From positions 173,130 to 207,406 of the forward strand of contig JACNKX010000107.1 in assembly GCA_014381825.1 (NCBI GenBank): DNA of 34,277 bases, in the 5' to 3' direction. The first letter of the stretch is position 1. The number at the start of each line of letters is the position of its first letter. Shown here in pieces: positions 31,510 through 34,277 of this stretch. This DNA is from Planctomycetota bacterium. Its GTDB lineage: Bacteria > Planctomycetota > Planctomycetia > Pirellulales > Pirellulaceae. The translations under genes were made by a program, and so were the position numbers. Below the pieces are notes generated by a model. It was not told where the DNA came from. It saw only the letters and a list, made by a program, of their open reading frames with translations, and ran no database searches.

Positions 31510-33051
31510 ATGACTTCGTTCGCGATCGCGCGTTTGAATTGGCAATTCCTGACATCGATTGCTGTGGTTTGGTCGACGGTGTTGACCGCGGTCAACACAA
31601 ATGCTGCGGATCGATTGCCGAATCTGGTGATCATCTTCACGGACGATCAAGGATACGAAGATGTCGGCTGCTTCGGTTCGCCCGACATTCGTACGCCGCG
31701 ATTGGATCAAATGGCGTCCGAAGGGATGAAGTTCACGAACTTCTACGCGCAGCCGATCTGCGGCCCGTCACGCGCTGCACTGATGACAGGCTGTTATCCG
31801 CTACGCGTCGCCGAACGTGGCAACGTCAAGCAAGTGCATCCGATTTTGCACAGCGACGAAATCACGATCGCAGAAATCCTCAAGACGAAAGGCTACGCGA
31901 CTGCCTGTTTTGGCAAGTGGGATCTGGCGAAGCATTCGCAAAATGGATTCTTCATGGATCTGTTTCCGACGCGGCAGGGATTCGACTACTTCTTCGGCAC
32001 GCCGACTAGCAACGACAGCATCGCAAACCTTTACCGCAATGAAACGTTGATCGATCCAGAGGCGGACATGGCGACTTTGACGAAGCGATACACCAACGAG
32101 GCAATTCAGTTCATGCGGCAAAACAAAGACAACCCATTCTTTGTCTACATGCCGCATACGATGCCTCACACCAGACTCGATGCCTCGGAACCGTTCAAAG
32201 GCAAGAGCAAGCGAGGTCTATATGGCGACGTGATCGAGGAAATCGATTTCAACGTCGGACGAGTGCTTGATGCCGTCAGCGAGATGAAGTTGGAGCAGAA
32301 TACATACGTCGTCTTCACGAGCGACAACGGACCGTGGTTGATCAAGAATGAGAATCATGCGGACGGTCACTTGTCGAGTGACGACGGAGGATCCGCAGGG
32401 CCATTACGCAGCGGTAAAGTATCAACGTTTGAGGGCGGTGTTCGCGTACCCACGATTGTCTGGGGACCAGGCCGAGTGCCTGCCGCGACGACTTGCGAGT
32501 TGCTTGCTAGTACGTTGGATATACTGCCAACATTTACTGCACTAGCGGGAGCCGAGAGTCCGACGGATCGAGTGATCGATGGCGAGGATATTCGGCATCT
32601 ACTCCAGGGCCAGTTCGCAAAGGCAAATCCAGACAAAGCCTTCTATTATTACTTGCGCGTGCATCTTCAAGCGGTACGACAGGGCAAGTGGAAACTGCAT
32701 CTCGCGCGCAACAAGGCGCCGATCGGCGCTGCACCGTTCAGCAACAACCAACACATCGGAGTCGCCGATCGTGTCGGATTTGACAAGCCGTTCTTGGTCG
32801 ACCTGGAGAACGACATCGGCGAATCGACCAGCGTCGCCGATCAGAATCCAAATGTGGTGAAGCGTTTGCTTGCATTGGCCGAGACAATGCGAGAAGACCT
32901 CGGAGACTTCGACCGGGTCGGCAAGAACATGCGATTCTTCGATCCCCTCGACGCTCGTCCGTCGAAGCCGCCAGTACCAGCACGTCGAGCCCCCCGACGC
33001 GATAAGTCGGCAACCAAGAGACAGGCCACCACAAAACCAAGTGCGAATTGA
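31510..33051 (+). CDS. Secreted sulfatase with altered GKWHLG motif and basic tail
   Basis: The protein has 513 residues from the ATG at 31510. The frame extends to a GTG at 31453, but that part runs through a hairpin arm and precedes the signal peptide (WQFLTSIAVVWSTVL). NLVIIFTDDQGYED gives the metal Asp pair, CGPSR at 84-88 the formylglycine site, HTMPHTRL and FTSDNGPW other active-site residues, and SGKVSTFEGG the distal Lys. The usual GKWHLG reads GKWDLA here, so the catalytic His is replaced by Asp138. The last ~30 residues are rich in Arg, Lys and Pro, possibly to bind acidic glycans. It is probably a distinct subgroup with altered chemistry or a weak enzyme. Confidence 0.9.
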   Translation: MTSFAIARLNWQFLTSIAVVWSTVLTAVNTNAADRLPNLVIIFTDDQGYEDVGCFGSPDIRTPRLDQMASEGMKFTNFYAQPICGPSRAALMTGCYPLRVAERGNVKQVHPILHSDEITIAEILKTKGYATACFGKWDLAKHSQNGFFMDLFPTRQGFDYFFGTPTSNDSIANLYRNETLIDPEADMATLTKRYTNEAIQFMRQNKDNPFFVYMPHTMPHTRLDASEPFKGKSKRGLYGDVIEEIDFNVGRVLDAVSEMKLEQNTYVVFTSDNGPWLIKNENHADGHLSSDDGGSAGPLRSGKVSTFEGGVRVPTIVWGPGRVPAATTCELLASTLDILPTFTALAGAESPTDRVIDGEDIRHLLQGQFAKANPDKAFYYYLRVHLQAVRQGKWKLHLARNKAPIGAAPFSNNQHIGVADRVGFDKPFLVDLENDIGESTSVADQNPNVVKRLLALAETMREDLGDFDRVGKNMRFFDPLDARPSKPPVPARRAPRRDKSATKRQATTKPSAN

Positions 33052-33183
33052 GTTTGAGAACTGAATCTGACCCAAGCTTTGGATTCTATGCAACGAGCAA
33101 GATCTGTATCTAAACGTTCACACTCTTCGGACTAGTATCAGACGGTCGGTACCCAATACGTAGGATCTGTTGGAGTTCGCGCC

Positions 33184-33324
33184 ATGGCCAAGGAACTAAG
33201 CATGACCAAACACAGTTTCAGAATGACTCTCGCGGTAACTTTCCTGATCGCGAGTGTGATGAGCGCGGCGGAAACAACGGGCGAGCAGCCGAATATCGTT
33301 GTCATCCTGACCGATGATATCTAA
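33184..33324 (+). pseudogene. Second sulfatase stub, 46 codons
   Basis: From the ATG at 33184 the frame encodes a signal peptide (TLAVTFLIASVMSAAETT) and the sulfatase opening EQPNIVVILTDDI, then TAA at 33322. It ends exactly after the metal-binding Asp pair, and the following sequence does not continue a sulfatase in any frame that I could see. This is a remnant whose rest was lost, probably at an insertion or deletion junction near 33324. The sequence beyond, to the right edge, looks different in character and holds a small coiled-coil gene and palindromes. Confidence 0.75.
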
Positions 33325-33440
33325 GTCGAGTACGACGAAAGACGCATCAAACCCCGTGTTTTTTGGGTTTTGAGGGCACTACAAGCGATTTGGAAAAAGT
33401 TTGAAATTGCCCCGATATGACCCTGTTTCGAGGGCAGTTG

Positions 33441-33453
33441 GTGCAAATTGCAC
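33441..33453. other. 13-bp palindrome
   Basis: GTGCAAATTGCAC is a perfect odd-length palindrome 15 bases past the stop of the minus-strand coiled-coil gene. It may be a protein-binding or recombination site. By length alone it could also be chance. Confidence 0.3.
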
Positions 33454-33468
33454 TACTCCCCTGCTCGG

Positions 33469-33747
33469 TCAAACAACCAAACCAAGGTCTGCGTCAACTC
33501 GGCTGATTCGTGTCTCGTGGTCGTCCAGCTTATCTGAATGCTGCTGTGTGCGGTCGTTGAAGATACCCGCGAAGTCATGCACGAGTTGTTCATTGTTGAC
33601 TCTCATGGCGTCTACGAAGTCTTGGTTGATGAGCTTTCGTTGCTCATCAAACCGTCTGTCCATTTCTTCACGAAGTTCTGCCGTCAACTCTTCACGGAGC
33701 TTATTCAAATCAGCCTTAGTTGCCGGTGTGTTGTCATCATCAGTCAT
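33469..33747 (-). CDS. Small coiled-coil protein
   Basis: The protein has 92 residues from the ATG at 33745-33747. The frame continues to 34017, but the extra 90 residues look like non-coding sequence and run close to the palindrome cluster. The protein opens with MTDDDNTPATKADLNKLREE and is a continuous charged helix with heptad-like Leu, Ile and Val spacing (QLVHDFAGIFND). Short coiled-coil proteins beginning this way (ATKADLxxLRxEL) are common next to mobile or phage-type genes in many bacteria, with unknown function. No DNA-binding domain is visible. Confidence 0.6.
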   Translation of the reverse strand: MTDDDNTPATKADLNKLREELTAELREEMDRRFDEQRKLINQDFVDAMRVNNEQLVHDFAGIFNDRTQQHSDKLDDHETRISRVDADLGLVV

Positions 33748-34005
33748 GTGAAGGACGGTATCACTGACCCGAAACAGCAGCAAGGAAAAAGTCATTGGCG
33801 TTCGCTGTGATGCCTTGCCCGATGCAATTAGGTGATCACTGCACACCATACTCCCCTCTTTCGACGCTGCTGGGATGTTGTCTGACATGTCTGGCAGGCA
33901 TGAGTCTCGTGTGAATGGGGTACATCGTGACCGTGACCGACCCAAGTCGTGAATGGCGTCATTCAACATTCGCGGTCGGTCTGCAACTCGAACTGGCTGA
34001 ACTGT

Positions 34006-34171
34006 TGAACGGTTCATGGACGGGGAAAGGCGTTCATGTTTGACATGCCATTAACCCGCTTTGAACCTGTATTGACCTTGGTCATGCACTCGTCCATGAA
34101 CGGTTCACGACCTAGTTCATGACTTATTCACGAACGGCCCGTTTGGTCTTCGGGGATCATGAACGGGTTCA
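34006..34171. promoter_or_regulatory. Cluster of TGAAC-GTTCA palindromes
   Basis: TGAACGGTTCA occurs at 34006-34016 and 34097-34107, and the variant TGAACGGGTTCA at 34160-34171. Half sites (GTTCATG at 34032-34038 and 34115-34121, and a CGAACGG near 34131) lie between. The ~530 bases from 33748 to the window end hold no convincing gene. The sites may be operators for a regulator, arm sites of an integrase, or iterons of an origin; the deciding gene is probably to the right of the window. Confidence 0.5.
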
Positions 34172-34277
34172 CAATGATTTGGGACCAGTCCGCGGCTGAG
34201 GTAAGATGACCACATATCGTTTCTGTATAGCGACAATTAGTTTTCCCGGACGTGTTGCCTCACCTGAAGATGTTACC

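Noticed and set aside
33748-34017. 90-residue extension of the right-edge coiled-coil protein
   Set aside because: Not helical or conserved-looking, and it contains a palindrome site; the ATG at 33747 starts the charged helix.

Overview
The window looks like chromosomal DNA from a planctomycete of the Pirellulaceae type (Rhodopirellula and relatives). The basis is gene content: three full-length formylglycine sulfatases and two sulfatase stubs, a planctomycete-type cytochrome c (PSCyt1/PSCyt2/PSD1) next to a DUF1501 protein, two secreted PQQ-like beta-propellers, a DUF1080 protein, a ceramidase-like enzyme, and many exported proteins with GTG or TTG starts and weak ribosome binding sites. No rRNA, tRNA, CRISPR array, transposase or integrase gene was recognised. 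Assignments come from reading translations and motifs by eye; no database search was possible.

Left edge (1-2673). A gene for a Gln-Lys repeat protein (repeats ending in AAQKGG) runs in from outside the window. It is followed by a secreted transglutaminase-like enzyme of the oomycete elicitor (GP42/Pep-13) type. Convergent to that lies a secreted Cys-Gly-Lys protein with 20 Gln-Lys dipeptides, most of them in ACQKG repeats. Transglutaminases join Gln to Lys, so enzyme and likely substrates sit side by side. I infer a cross-linked protein envelope or matrix system, loosely like animal cornified-envelope proteins. This is the most novel candidate here.

Middle (3428-19496, mostly + strand). A small cupin is followed by two PQQ-like propeller proteins, one secreted and one a lipoprotein with an EF-hand-like loop. 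Next come a receiver protein without its phospho-acceptor Asp and, convergent to it, an HDOD protein with a degenerate GGDEF domain. A small acidic protein, the PSCyt/PSD1 cytochrome, DUF1501, a 70-residue helical protein, a HEAT-repeat protein and a coupled hypothetical protein follow.

Right half (19509-34277). This is an accessory region rich in hydrolases: sulfatase, ceramidase-like, alpha/beta hydrolase with a DUF1080 protein, and a double SASA esterase whose second domain has lost its nucleophile. A sulfatase stub, a small membrane-type protein, an ExoIII-family nuclease, a 15-copy heptad-repeat coiled-coil protein with a CBS protein, two more sulfatases and another sulfatase stub complete it. 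Together these suggest use of sulfated, acylated polysaccharides. Non-coding signals include a 95-nt nested hairpin, a paired-hairpin (REPIN-like) element at the start of the third sulfatase gene, and a cluster of palindromes at the right edge.
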